64,000 bases of DNA. It comes from Gaiellasilicea sp033857955. Its GTDB lineage: Bacteria > Actinomycetota > Thermoleophilia > Gaiellales > Gaiellaceae. The first letter of the stretch is position 1; every line of letters starts with the position of its first letter. Below are positions 24,178 through 32,678 of this stretch, piece by piece. The DNA lies in contig JAWVCW010000038.1 of assembly GCA_033857955.1 (NCBI GenBank), positions 109,956 through 173,955 of the forward strand, read 5' to 3'. A model generated the notes under the pieces. The model was not told the origin of the DNA and did no database searches. It saw only the letters and a list, made by a program, of their open reading frames with translations. Position numbers and translations under genes: made by a program.

Positions 24178-24194
24178 GCTAGCATGCTAGCATG
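24175..24194. promoter_or_regulatory. TrpR-like operator overlapping both his promoters
   Basis: GCTAGCATGCTAGC (24178-24191) is a perfect 14-bp palindrome with flanking matches to 24175 and 24194. It holds CTAG-N4-CTAG, the half-site spacing of the E. coli trp operator. Each strand also offers TAGCAT exactly six nt before a start codon (hisA GTG at 24177; regulator ATG at 24200). A bound repressor would therefore cover both -10 boxes. Confidence 0.68.
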
Positions 24195-24199
24195 GACGC

Positions 24200-24517
24200 A
24201 TGGCGCTCGAATCCAGCCGTGATGTGGAACAGCTCCCGGGGCTCGACGACCTGGCCGACGCTGTGCTCAGCCTGCGCACACGCGACGAGGCCCGCCGCTT
24301 CCTGCGCGACCTCTGCACGCTCCCCGAGCTGGAGGCGCTGACACACCGCTGGCAGACCGCAAAGCTGCTCGAGCAACACGTTCCGTACGTCGAGATCGCG
24401 GAGCGCGTCCCGACGAGCACGGCCACCGTTACGCGCGTCGCCCAGTGGCTGCGGAACGGGACCGGTGGGTACCGGATCGCCCTCGACCGCGCGCACCCGA
24501 AGCGAAAGCGCCGGTAG
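24200..24517 (+). CDS. TrpR/YerC-family transcriptional regulator
   Basis: The 105-residue protein matches the YerC/YecD branch of the Trp repressor superfamily: LRTRDEARRFLRDLCTLPELEALTHRWQTAKLLEQHVPYVEIAERVPTSTATVTRVAQWL contains the six-helix TrpR-like core with the helix-turn-helix at IAERVPTSTATVTRV. It heads the his operon (hisG begins at the next base after its stop) and has a trp-operator-like palindrome at its own promoter, so autoregulation and control of histidine genes are inferred. The effector (histidine, tryptophan or neither) cannot be told. The ATG is six nt after a TAGCAT box. Confidence 0.9.
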   Translation: MALESSRDVEQLPGLDDLADAVLSLRTRDEARRFLRDLCTLPELEALTHRWQTAKLLEQHVPYVEIAERVPTSTATVTRVAQWLRNGTGGYRIALDRAHPKRKRR

Positions 24518-25408
24518 ATGGCGTCGAACGGCTTCGTCCGCGCCGGCTCGAACGGCCGCCTCACCCTCGCCGTCCCCTCCAAGGGACGGATGGCGGAGCC
24601 GGCGCTGCGGTTGTGCGCCGATGCGGGGCTCAGCTTCGAGGCGACCGACCGGGCGTTGCTCGTCCCATGTGCGAACGCACCCGTCGATCTGCTGCTCGTG
24701 CGGGCGCACGACGTCCCCGAGTACGTCCAGGACGGGGTGGTCGACCTCGGGATCACCGGCGCCAACCTCGTCGCCGAGGCGGCGGCAGACGTCGTCACGC
24801 TGGCGGAGCTCGGGTTCGCGCGGTGCACGCTCCAGGCGGCAGTGCCCGAGGACGCACCGCAGTCGACGTTGAGCGACCTCGACGGTCTCCGCGTCGCCAC
24901 CGCCTACCCGGTCTCGACGAAGGCTCGCCTGGCCGAGATCGGAGTCGAGGCCGAGCTCGTGCCGGTGTCGGGCTCGGTCGAAGCCGCGCCGCGGCTTGGT
25001 CTCTCGGACGCGATCGTCGACCTCGTCTCGACCGGGTCGACGGCGAGCGCGAACGGCCTGCGATTGCTCGGCAGCCTGCTCGAGTCCCAGGCGGTGCTGA
25101 TCACGAGCGAGGCTGCTCTCGCCGGGCGCCGCGAGCTCGTGGAGCGGATGGTGCTGATGGTCTCGGGCGTCGTCGCCGCGAGGCGCCTGCGCTACCTGAT
25201 GCTGAACGCGCCGCGCTCCGCACTCGAGGAGATCAGGGCCCTGCTGCCGGGGATGGGCGCCCCGTCGGTGATCGACCTCGCCGAGCCCGGCCAGATCGCA
25301 GTGCATGCCGCGGTCGACGCCGACGAGGTCTGGAACCTGCTGGCGCCGCTCAAGGCTGCGGGCGCCTCGTCGATCCTGGTGCTGCCGGTGGAGCGGCTCG
25401 TCGCATGA
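24518..25408 (+). CDS. hisG: ATP phosphoribosyltransferase (long form)
   Basis: HisG catalyses the first step of histidine synthesis, joining ATP and PRPP. The 296-residue protein is the long, self-sufficient form: LTLAVPSKGRMAEPAL at the start, DLGITGANLV, the PRPP-binding DAIVDLVSTGSTASANGL, and a C-terminal ACT-like regulatory domain from about residue 215 (YLMLNAPRSALEEIRALLPGMGAPSV). HisZ is therefore not needed, and histidine feedback is expected. It starts immediately after the regulator stop and overlaps hisD by 4 nt. Confidence 0.95.
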   Translation: MASNGFVRAGSNGRLTLAVPSKGRMAEPALRLCADAGLSFEATDRALLVPCANAPVDLLLVRAHDVPEYVQDGVVDLGITGANLVAEAAADVVTLAELGFARCTLQAAVPEDAPQSTLSDLDGLRVATAYPVSTKARLAEIGVEAELVPVSGSVEAAPRLGLSDAIVDLVSTGSTASANGLRLLGSLLESQAVLITSEAALAGRRELVERMVLMVSGVVAARRLRYLMLNAPRSALEEIRALLPGMGAPSVIDLAEPGQIAVHAAVDADEVWNLLAPLKAAGASSILVLPVERLVA

Positions 25409-26541
25409 GAGGAGCAGTGCTCGAGGACGTGTTGCCGCGCGTCGCCGAGATCGTGAGCGACGTGCGGGAGCGCGGCGACGAGGCGTTGCTCGACTGGACC
25501 GAGCGCCTTGACGGCGAGCGGCCGGAGTTGAGGGTGCCCGCCGACCGGCTGCGCGCCGCGCGCCTGCCGCCCGAGGCGCTGGACGCCGTGCGGGCGCTCG
25601 CGGCCGCGGTCGCCGCATTCTCCGAGCCGCAGCGCCCCCCGGACGTCGCGCTCGAGCCGGTCGAGGGCGTGCAGGCAGAGCGCCGCTGGCTCCCGCTCGG
25701 GTCGGTCGGCGTCTACGTCCCCGGTGGCCGGACCGCCTATCCGTCCTCCCTGGTCATGGCCGTGGTCCCGGCGCAGGTCGCCGGAGTCGAACGCATCGCG
25801 GTCGTGACGCCCAAGGCCTCGGAGGCGACGCTCGCGGCCGCGCACGCGCTCGGAATCGACGAGGTCTACGCGGTCGGCGGCGCCCAGGCGGTGGCCGCGC
25901 TCGCGTTCGGTACGGAGACGATCGCTCCCGTCGACAAGATCGTCGGCCCCGGAAACCGCTGGGTGACGGCCGCGAAGCTGCTCGTCTCGAGCCGTGTCGC
26001 GATCGACCTTCCCGCCGGGCCGAGCGAGGTCGTCGTGATCGCCGATGCCTCGGCCGATCCCGCCCGCTGTGCTGCCGACCTGCTCGCGCAGGCCGAGCAC
26101 GGTCCGGACAGCGAGGCGATCCTGCTCAGCCTCGATCGCGAGCTCTCGATCGCGGTGGAAGGCTTCGTTGCCGGGAGCGAAAACGTCTCGATCCGAGACG
26201 TACCGTCCCTCGACGACGCAATCGCGCTCTCTGAGGCCTACGCGCCGGAGCACCTCGAGCTCTGGGTGGCGGACCCGGAGCCGCTGCTCGGGCGGATTCG
26301 AAACGCGGGCACGATCTTCGTGCGCACGTCGGCCGTCGTGGGCGACTACGCCGCCGGCGCGACGCACATCCTTCCCACGGGCGGCCTCGCGCGCGGCTCG
26401 GGCGGGCTGGGGCTCGAGTCGTTCCTCAAGCCCGTGCAGGTCGTCCGGGGCACCGAGCTCTCCCGCGCCCGTGCGATCGGGCTCCCGCTCGCCCGTCTCG
26501 AGGGCCTGCCGCTACACGCGGCCGCACTGGAGCTCCCGTGA
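25405..26541 (+). CDS. hisD: Histidinol dehydrogenase
   Basis: HisD oxidises histidinol to histidine in two NAD+-dependent steps and uses zinc. Motifs seen are GVYVPGGRTAYPSSLVM, VYAVGGAQAVAALAFGT, VDKIVGPGNRWVTAAK, DLPAGPSEVVVIAD, the catalytic AYAPEHLELW and HILPTGGLARGSGGLGLESFLK. From the ATG at 25405, which overlaps the hisG stop, the protein is 378 residues, about 50 shorter than E. coli HisD; the missing part is the variable N-terminal arm. No upstream start in this frame avoids a long overlap with hisG. Confidence 0.94.
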   Translation: MRGAVLEDVLPRVAEIVSDVRERGDEALLDWTERLDGERPELRVPADRLRAARLPPEALDAVRALAAAVAAFSEPQRPPDVALEPVEGVQAERRWLPLGSVGVYVPGGRTAYPSSLVMAVVPAQVAGVERIAVVTPKASEATLAAAHALGIDEVYAVGGAQAVAALAFGTETIAPVDKIVGPGNRWVTAAKLLVSSRVAIDLPAGPSEVVVIADASADPARCAADLLAQAEHGPDSEAILLSLDRELSIAVEGFVAGSENVSIRDVPSLDDAIALSEAYAPEHLELWVADPEPLLGRIRNAGTIFVRTSAVVGDYAAGATHILPTGGLARGSGGLGLESFLKPVQVVRGTELSRARAIGLPLARLEGLPLHAAALELP

Positions 26542-28106
26542 AGCCGCAGCCGCTGCCGGACGCGTTCCGCGCGTACGTGTGGTCGCCGTCGTCGGCGGAC
26601 GTGGCGGCGCGGCACGGCCTGCGGCCCGAGCAGATCTTGCGTTACGACCAGAACACGCCACCGGCTCCCGGTGTGCCGCAGGTCCCGCTGGCGGAGAGCT
26701 TCGCGCGGCTGCAGGAGTATCCGGACGGGACCTTCGCGGAGCTGCGCGAGGCCGCCGCTGAGTACTGCGGCGTCGCGGCCGGGCAGGTGGTGATCGGCGC
26801 GGGCGCCGACGAGCTGATCCTGCTCTGCGCACGCACCTTCCTCGGCCCTGGCAGTTCGGCCGCGATCGAGGAGCCGACCTACGGTCTCTACCGGATTGCG
26901 ACGGAGCTCGCGGGCGCCGCGGTCACCGGCTCGGCGGACGGCGCCGACCTGATCTGGGTCTGCAACCCCAACAATCCGACCGGAGAGTTGCGCGACCCGG
27001 CCGAGGTGGCCGCGATCGCCCGTGCTCATCCGGAGGCGGCGGTCGTGGTCGACGAGGCGTACTTCGAGTACGCAGGCGCGACGTGCGTGCCGCTGATCGC
27101 CGAGCAGCCGAATCTGATCGTCCTGCGAACGCTCTCGAAGGCCTTCGGCTTCGCGTCGCTTCGCGTCGGCTGGGCGGTCGCCTCGCCGGACGTCGCCGCG
27201 GAGCTCGAGCTGCGCCGGGCGCCGGCGAGCGTGAGCGGCCCGGCCGCCCGGATCGGCGCCGCAGCGCTGCGCGACCCCCGCGTCGACGTCACGGACACCC
27301 TCGCCGAGCGTGAACGGGTTCGCACCGCGCTCGTGGCGGCCGGGCACGACTGCCCCGAAGGCCACGGCAACTTCGTCTTCATCCGCTCAGGCGAGCCGCT
27401 CGGCGCGAGCCTGGAGGAGCAGGGGCTCGTCGTGCGCGAGGTCGGCGGCGGCGTCCGGATCACGCTCCGGCGGCCCCGCGAGAACGACGTTCTCCTGGCG
27501 GCGCTCGGGGCCGCGCCGACTCCCGTTCCAGGCCGGACCGCGTACGTCACGCGAACGAGCACCGAGACGGCGCTCTCCCTGTCGCTCGACCTCGACGGCC
27601 AGGGCCGCGCCCGCTGCGCGACGGGCATCGGGTTCGTCGACCACCTGCTCACGCTCTGGGCCTTCCACGCCGGCTTCGACCTCGAGCTTCTCGCGGGGGG
27701 CGACCTCGATGTCGACGAGCATCACACGGTCGAGGACGTTCTCGCCGCGCTCGGGGATGCGCTCGCGGAGGCGCTCGGCGACCGGCAGGGCGTCGTGCGC
27801 TACGGGACGGCGACGGTGCCGATGGACGAGGCGAGCGCGACCGCGACCGTCGACCTCGTCCGGCGGCCGCACGCCGAGATCTCGCTCGCGTTCACGGGCG
27901 AGCGCGTCGGTGGGCTGGCCCTGTCCCTGCTCCCGCACGCGTTGGAGCGCTTCGCCATGCAGGCGGTCTGCACGGTCCACGTCACCGCCGCCGGCTCGGA
28001 CGACCACCACGTGGCCGAGGCGGCGTTCAAGGCGCTCGGCCGGGCGCTGCGGGAAGCGTGCACACCGGCCACGGGGGGCGTCCAGTCGACGAAGGGTCTG
28101 GCATGA
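26538..28106 (+). CDS. hisCB: Fused histidinol-phosphate aminotransferase and imidazoleglycerol-phosphate dehydratase
   Basis: One uninterrupted 522-residue frame encodes two histidine enzymes. Residues 1 to about 325 are HisC, a PLP aminotransferase (ILRYDQNTPP, WVCNPNNPTGE, VVDEAYFEYAG, and the PLP lysine in RTLSKAFGFASLRVGW near 200). Residues from about 332 are HisB (RTSTETALSLSLDLDG, GIGFVDHLLTLWAFHAG, the metal sites DEHHTVEDV and DDHHVAEAAFKALG). They are joined by a short linker, PVPGR. There is no HisB phosphatase domain. The GTG start overlaps the hisD stop. Separate hisC and hisB genes are the rule, so the fusion is notable. Confidence 0.93.
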   Translation: MKPQPLPDAFRAYVWSPSSADVAARHGLRPEQILRYDQNTPPAPGVPQVPLAESFARLQEYPDGTFAELREAAAEYCGVAAGQVVIGAGADELILLCARTFLGPGSSAAIEEPTYGLYRIATELAGAAVTGSADGADLIWVCNPNNPTGELRDPAEVAAIARAHPEAAVVVDEAYFEYAGATCVPLIAEQPNLIVLRTLSKAFGFASLRVGWAVASPDVAAELELRRAPASVSGPAARIGAAALRDPRVDVTDTLAERERVRTALVAAGHDCPEGHGNFVFIRSGEPLGASLEEQGLVVREVGGGVRITLRRPRENDVLLAALGAAPTPVPGRTAYVTRTSTETALSLSLDLDGQGRARCATGIGFVDHLLTLWAFHAGFDLELLAGGDLDVDEHHTVEDVLAALGDALAEALGDRQGVVRYGTATVPMDEASATATVDLVRRPHAEISLAFTGERVGGLALSLLPHALERFAMQAVCTVHVTAAGSDDHHVAEAAFKALGRALREACTPATGGVQSTKGLA

Positions 28107-28699
28107 AGGTCGTGCTCGCGGACTACGGGGCCGGCAACCTCCGGAGCGTCTGCTCCGCGTTCTCGCGTGCCGGCGCAGAGCCGGTCGTCAGCACGGAACC
28201 GGCGGAGGTCGCGGCGGCGCCGCTCGTGGTCGTGGCGGGGGTCGGCCACGTGGCAAGCGCCGCAACCGGCCTGGAGCCGCTTGCGGACGTGCTGCGCGAG
28301 CGCGTGGCTGCCGGCAGGCCCGTCTTCGGCATCTGCGTCGGGCTCCAGCTCCTCTTCGGACCGAGTGAGGAGGGGGGCGAAGGCCTGGGACTGCTCGCGG
28401 GCGGAGTTCGCCGACTCGACGCCCGCACGGTGCCGCACATGGGCTGGAACGAGCTCGCGTGCACCCGGCCGTCGCGCATCCTCGACGGTCTGGACGGCGC
28501 TGACGTGTACTTCGCCCACAGCTACGCGGTGCAGCCGGACGATGACGAGCTCATCGTTGCCCGAGTCGAGCACGGTGGCGCGGTCGTCGCCGCCGTCGAG
28601 AACGGCGCACTCGCCGGCGTCCAGTTTCACCCCGAGCGGAGCGGGACAGCGGGCGCGCGCCTACTCGACAACGTGGTGCAATGGTCAAGAAGCGCCTGA
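28103..28699 (+). CDS. hisH: Imidazole glycerol phosphate synthase glutaminase subunit
   Basis: HisH hydrolyses glutamine and channels ammonia to HisF. The 198-residue class I amidotransferase begins VVLADYGAGNLRSV, has the nucleophile cysteine in FGICVGLQLLFGPS, and the histidine-glutamate pair in AGVQFHPERSG. The start is the ATG at 28103, overlapping the hisCB stop by 4 nt; an ATG further upstream would extend into hisB and is rejected. The gene overlaps hisF by 19 nt, and the two subunits form the synthase. Confidence 0.94.
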   Translation: MKVVLADYGAGNLRSVCSAFSRAGAEPVVSTEPAEVAAAPLVVVAGVGHVASAATGLEPLADVLRERVAAGRPVFGICVGLQLLFGPSEEGGEGLGLLAGGVRRLDARTVPHMGWNELACTRPSRILDGLDGADVYFAHSYAVQPDDDELIVARVEHGGAVVAAVENGALAGVQFHPERSGTAGARLLDNVVQWSRSA

Positions 28700-29421
28700 T
28701 CCCCTGCCTCGACGTCGCGGGCGGCCGCGTCGTCAAGGGCGTGCGCTTCGAGTCGCTGCGCGACGTCGGCGATCCGGTCGAGCTGGCGCAGCGCTACTCC
28801 GACGTCGGGGCCGACGAGCTCGTCTTCCTCGACATCACCGCGACGGTCGACGGGCGCGGACCGCTGCTCGAGCTCGTCGAGCGGGCGGCGGAACGGCTGA
28901 CGATCCCGTTCACGGTCGGAGGCGGGATCTCGGGCCTCGAGGACGCGCGCTCGCTGCTCCGGGCCGGGGCGGACAAGGTCGGCGTCAACCGGGCCGCGTT
29001 CGACGATCCGGCGCTGCTGACCGGGCTGGCGGCCGAGTTCGGCTCGCAGGCGGTGGTCTGCGCGATCGACGCGCGGGGAGGCCGGGTCGTCACCCACGGT
29101 GGCCGGACCGAGCGGGACGCCGACGCGGTGGCCTGGGCCCGCGAGGCGGTGGCGCGCGGAGCCGGAGAGCTGCTCCTCACGTCGATCGACGCCGACGGGA
29201 CCCGGGAGGGCTACGACCTGGAGCTGACCGCCCTCGTGGTCGACGCGGTCGACGTGCCAGTGATCGCCTCGGGCGGCGCAGGCGAGGCGAGGCACCTGGC
29301 AGAGGCTTTCGCGGTGGGCGCAGAAGCGGCGCTCGTCGCGTCGATCGTGCACGAGCGGCCGGAGCGGGTTCAGGAGCTGAAGGCGGAGCTCAAGGAGGCC
29401 GGATGGAACGTCCGGATCTGA
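28681..29421 (+). CDS. hisF: Imidazole glycerol phosphate synthase cyclase subunit
   Basis: HisF forms the imidazole ring from PRFAR and ammonia, releasing AICAR. The 246-residue (beta/alpha)8 barrel has both catalytic aspartates, in LIPCLDVAGGRVVKG and VVCAIDARGG, along with VGGGISGLEDARSLLRAGADKV, LLLTSIDADGT and VIASGGAGEARHL. It overlaps hisH at the 5' end and hisIE at the 3' end, consistent with tight coupling throughout the operon. Confidence 0.96.
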   Translation: MVKKRLIPCLDVAGGRVVKGVRFESLRDVGDPVELAQRYSDVGADELVFLDITATVDGRGPLLELVERAAERLTIPFTVGGGISGLEDARSLLRAGADKVGVNRAAFDDPALLTGLAAEFGSQAVVCAIDARGGRVVTHGGRTERDADAVAWAREAVARGAGELLLTSIDADGTREGYDLELTALVVDAVDVPVIASGGAGEARHLAEAFAVGAEAALVASIVHERPERVQELKAELKEAGWNVRI

Positions 29422-29957
29422 CACCCGCGATCGTGCAGGACGCGGACACGAACCGCGTGCTGATGCTGGCGTGGATGGACGACGAAGCACTCCGCCGCAC
29501 GCGCGAAAGCGGGGAAGCCTGGTTCTGGAGCCGGTCGCGCAAGACCTACTGGCGCAAGGGGGAGACGTCGGGCAACACGCTCGCGGTCGAGGAGCTCCGC
29601 GAGGATTGCGACGCCGACACGATCCTCCTGCGCGTGCGCCCGGCCGGCCCCGTCTGCCACACCGGCGCGGAGTCGTGCTTCGCGCCGTGGTTGTGGCGCG
29701 TGATCACTGAGCGCGCGCTGCAGCGGCCGGCGGGCTCGTACGTCGTGAAGCTGCTCGACGATCCGCCGCTCGCCGCCAGAAAGGTCGGGGAGGAGGGACT
29801 CGAGGCCGCACTCGCCGGCGCGGGCGAGTCGGATCAGCGGCTCGTCGAGGAGCTCGCCGACCTCTGGTTCCACAGCTACGCGCTACTGGCTGCGCGCGGA
29901 CTCGACCCTCGGCTCGTCGAGGAAGAGCTCGCCCGCCGCGCGGGCCGGGACGCCTAG
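29403..29957 (+). CDS. hisIE: Bifunctional phosphoribosyl-AMP cyclohydrolase / phosphoribosyl-ATP pyrophosphatase
   Basis: The 184-residue protein joins HisI (residues 1 to about 100: VLMLAWMDDEALRRT, FWSRSRKTYWRKGETSGN, DCDADTILLRV, and the zinc-binding CHTGAESCF) with HisE (from about 105: LLDDPPLAARKVGEEGLEAALAGAGE, VEELADLWFHSYALLAARGL). These are the second and third steps of the pathway. The ATG at 29403 overlaps hisF by 19 nt. With hisA on the other strand, all ring-forming steps are encoded here; only histidinol-phosphate phosphatase is missing from the cluster. Confidence 0.94.
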   Translation: MERPDLTPAIVQDADTNRVLMLAWMDDEALRRTRESGEAWFWSRSRKTYWRKGETSGNTLAVEELREDCDADTILLRVRPAGPVCHTGAESCFAPWLWRVITERALQRPAGSYVVKLLDDPPLAARKVGEEGLEAALAGAGESDQRLVEELADLWFHSYALLAARGLDPRLVEEELARRAGRDA

Positions 29958-30751
29958 GCGGGTTTGGCGGGTGCCGGCTTCGCGCGTGGGTCGCCTGCGA
30001 GATAACGGCCGGTGACCCGCTTGAAGGCGTCCGAGGTCCCGACGCCCAGCTTGCCGTCCTCGCGGAGCACGGTCCCCGGGAAGCCGTTCAGGAATCGCTG
30101 CAGCTGCTTGCCTTCCTCCGTCACGACGTTCGGCGCATAGCGCAGGATCGGGCCCTTCTGCGGCTTCGGCGCGCCGCCGAAGGTGATCAGGTTCTTCTCC
30201 GCCAGCCGCCGCAGCAGGACCGCGACCCCGCACTGCCCGGAGACCGCGGTCGGCGACCACTTGCCGTCAGCCACGTACTTTCCCCGGCCGTAGTGCGTCG
30301 AAAAGCTCCAGAGATACGGCGAGGGGACATCGGCGTGATTCATCCGGTACCCGAAGCCGTTGTATGCCTCGAGCTTGTAGAGCGTCCCCGGAATCGACCA
30401 ATCCTTCCATCGGTCGAAGCCCTGGTAGCTGAGAGCGTCGCTCGCGCTTGCCTCCCAGGTGAACGGAGGCTTGCCGGTCTTCGGCCTGCCCGCAGGAACC
30501 TGCACCGTGCGGGCTGTGAGTGGATCGCCGTTGTGCAGATGCCTGCCGAAGTTGAGCGAGGACTCGAGCGCGTGGATGACGCCGACCACGTACCACGGCG
30601 TGCCGACCGGATCGCCCGCAGCCGCGTAGCGCTTCCGATTGCCGGCGATCCGCTCGACGAGCGCATCGACGTCCGCCATGCGGTTCTCCCGGATGACGCA
30701 CGAGTCGAACCGCCGCGCGTAGTCCGCCTTGAGCTCAGCGGTGAGCTGCAT
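29954..30751 (-). CDS. Lysozyme-family (COG5526-like) protein
   Basis: The 265-residue protein has a muramidase-like core: WYVVGVIHALESSLNFGRHLHNGDPLTARTVQVPAGRP, where the glutamate of HALES is the likely catalytic acid, then FTWEASASDALSY, GFGYRMNH and PYLWSFSTHYGRGKYVADGKW. This pattern recalls the COG5526 lysozyme family found in many soil bacteria. A C-terminal third (from about residue 200, RYAPNVVTEEGKQLQRFLNGFPG) resembles a peptidoglycan-binding repeat, and the tail is rich in Pro, Ala and Lys. No signal peptide is visible. The stop converges on hisIE at a CTAG. The substrate is assumed to be peptidoglycan. Confidence 0.65.
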   Translation of the reverse strand: MQLTAELKADYARRFDSCVIRENRMADVDALVERIAGNRKRYAAAGDPVGTPWYVVGVIHALESSLNFGRHLHNGDPLTARTVQVPAGRPKTGKPPFTWEASASDALSYQGFDRWKDWSIPGTLYKLEAYNGFGYRMNHADVPSPYLWSFSTHYGRGKYVADGKWSPTAVSGQCGVAVLLRRLAEKNLITFGGAPKPQKGPILRYAPNVVTEEGKQLQRFLNGFPGTVLREDGKLGVGTSDAFKRVTGRYLAGDPRAKPAPAKPA

Positions 30752-30784
30752 CAGTGCCGAGCGTACTGCAGGCGTCCGAGTCTG

Positions 30785-31606
30785 TCACCCGGATCCGAAC
30801 CCCAGTTCCGGCCGGGCCGGCTCCGCGACCTTTTCGGCGAACACCTGGAAGAGGACGGCGATGTCGCGGTGCTCGTACCCCAGCACCCGAGCGGCACTGA
30901 GCACCTCGTGCACGTCGAACCAGGCCTTGTCGGTCAGCTCGAACGGGGCGCGCGTCCGCAGCATCGGCGAGCGCACCGCGCTGCGCGTCAGCACGTCGAG
31001 GGCGAGATCTCGTTCGATTCCGCCTTGCTCTGCGAGCCGCACCCCTTCGCTGAAGGCGAGCATCTGGACGGCGAGGCTGATGTTGACGGCCAGCTTGAGC
31101 AGCAGCGCCTGGGCGTTGTCGCCGACGAAAGTCACCGTGCTTCCGAGCTCACGCAGAATCGGCTCGACCTGCTCGAATGCGCTGACGTCACCGCCGACGA
31201 TGATCGCGAGGCTGCCTTCCTCCGCGGCCGGATGGCCACCCGCGACGGGCGCGGCCAGCATCGAGGCGCCGCGCGCGGCGACGCGCTCGGCGAGATCGCG
31301 GCTGGTTTGCGAGCTGACGGTGCTCATGTCGATGTAGACCTTGCCGGCGGCGAGGCCTGCGAGGATCCCGTCCGGCCCCGCTGCCACGGCCTCGAGCGCG
31401 TCGCTGTCGGTGACCATGCTGATGACGACGTCGGCAGCCTCGGCGACCGCCCGCGGCGAGTCCTGCCAGCGCAGTCCTTGCTCGATCAGCGCGTCCGCCT
31501 TCGATCGCGTTCGGTTGGTTCCGTGGAGGTCGTAGCCCTGAGAGAGCAGGCGGCCGGCGATTCGGGCACCCATCGCCCCGAATCCGACGACTCCAATCGT
31601 GGTCAC
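30785..31606 (-). CDS. 3-hydroxyisobutyrate dehydrogenase-family oxidoreductase
   Basis: The 273-residue NAD(P)-dependent beta-hydroxyacid dehydrogenase has the N-terminal Rossmann motif TIGVVGFGAMGARIAGRLL, the substrate loop LAAPVAGGHPAAEEG, the catalytic lysine in LLKLAVNI near residue 165, and the all-alpha C-terminal domain. The GTG at 31606 is chosen because AGGAGG lies 10 nt upstream and the Rossmann strand begins right after; the open frame extends further upstream without a better start. Substrates in this family include 3-hydroxyisobutyrate, tartronate semialdehyde and gamma-hydroxybutyrate, and neighbours do not help choose. Confidence 0.85.
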   Translation of the reverse strand: MTTIGVVGFGAMGARIAGRLLSQGYDLHGTNRTRSKADALIEQGLRWQDSPRAVAEAADVVISMVTDSDALEAVAAGPDGILAGLAAGKVYIDMSTVSSQTSRDLAERVAARGASMLAAPVAGGHPAAEEGSLAIIVGGDVSAFEQVEPILRELGSTVTFVGDNAQALLLKLAVNISLAVQMLAFSEGVRLAEQGGIERDLALDVLTRSAVRSPMLRTRAPFELTDKAWFDVHEVLSAARVLGYEHRDIAVLFQVFAEKVAEPARPELGFGSG

Positions 31607-31689
31607 CGCTCTTGTGCCTCCTCGCTCTCGTCTTGACGTCCAGTAGGACATTCGAGACACATGTCAAGGGCTGGGGCGGCGTCTGTCTC

Positions 31690-32634
31690 CTACAACCACA
31701 ACCTGACGGTCAGGCCGGGCCCGTTGTCGAGCAGTTCGAGCCGCCGGACGAGCCGCCGTGCCACCCACAGACCTGCCCCGCGTCCATGCTCGGGCCTCGG
31801 CGGGAGGTAGCCCGCGAACGGGTCGTCAAGTCCGGGCCCCCGATCCTCGATCTCGCACACGAACCAGCCGTCCGCCACGCCCGCCCGCGCGCGGCTTGCC
31901 CCGCCGCCGTGACGGCGCGCGTTCTCGAAGACTTCGTTCGCCGCGACGAGCATGTCCATCATCCTGGCTCGAGGCGCTCGCGCCGTCGTCAGCTCCGCGG
32001 CGAGCAACTCGCGAAACTCCAGCGGATCGGCGGTCGGTGCGAGCGTGCGGAGATCCGGCGTGGGTGTGGACTCCGCCGGGTGGGCCGCGGCGACGTCGCG
32101 AGGGTCGTTGTAGTCAGCTTGGCTCCGGGAGGCCTGGGCTTCGACTTGCGGATGCGTCCGCCAGACCGCGTCGATCACGTACTCCGGCGCGGTCTGTGTC
32201 CCGTACACGCAGAGGACCTGCGCAGGGAGATGCTCGAGGGCGCGGTTGACAATTGCCTCGTAGGCGATCCATTCGGACCAGTTGCCGCGGGTGGGCTGGA
32301 GCGGGATCTCTGCCGCCACCCGGGCGGATGTTGCCCCGGCAGCGAGGAGCTCCCTCATCGTCGCGTCGTACCCCGCGATCGCGTCGACCGGGCGGATATA
32401 GAAGTCGTCGCAGTCGGTAAAGGCCACGCTCTCGGCCTCACTGCCGAGCTCCTCGCGCAGCAGCGACCAATGCCGGCGAGTGAGCACAGCGATGGTCGGT
32501 CCTTCGTCGAGGCCTTCGCGCAGGAACGCGGCGACGCGCTCGACGAGCTGCTCGTCGGAGTCGTAGATGAGCGCCAGGTGACGGAAACCCGCAGCCTCAG
32601 CGGGTGCCGCGAGCTCGGAGTCTGACGGGCACAC
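31690..32634 (-). CDS. MEDS-domain sensor with HATPase_c (anti-sigma-like) domain
   Basis: The 314-residue protein joins an N-terminal MEDS domain (HLALIYDSDEQLVERVAAFLREGLDEG, residues about 18-150) to a C-terminal RsbW-like ATPase domain (ELLAAELTTARAPRARMMDMLVAANEVFENARRHGG, EIEDRGPGLDDPF, GRGAGLWVARRLV). The N-box NEVFENA and G1 box DRGPG are present; there is no phospho-acceptor histidine domain. Such proteins act as anti-sigma factors or kinases in stress signalling. The gene lies 44 bp downstream of a sigma factor on the same strand, so the two probably form a pair. The GTG start is uncertain. Confidence 0.78.
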   Translation of the reverse strand: MCPSDSELAAPAEAAGFRHLALIYDSDEQLVERVAAFLREGLDEGPTIAVLTRRHWSLLREELGSEAESVAFTDCDDFYIRPVDAIAGYDATMRELLAAGATSARVAAEIPLQPTRGNWSEWIAYEAIVNRALEHLPAQVLCVYGTQTAPEYVIDAVWRTHPQVEAQASRSQADYNDPRDVAAAHPAESTPTPDLRTLAPTADPLEFRELLAAELTTARAPRARMMDMLVAANEVFENARRHGGGASRARAGVADGWFVCEIEDRGPGLDDPFAGYLPPRPEHGRGAGLWVARRLVRRLELLDNGPGLTVRLWL

Positions 32635-32678
32635 AGGTCTTTACCTAGGCCGCTGCATGCATACGTCAAGGATCGGGG

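Noticed and set aside
24445..26541. A 698-codon frame spanning hisG and hisD on the plus strand.
   Set aside because: Its first half is out of frame with hisG and lacks any motif; only the part from 25405 is hisD.
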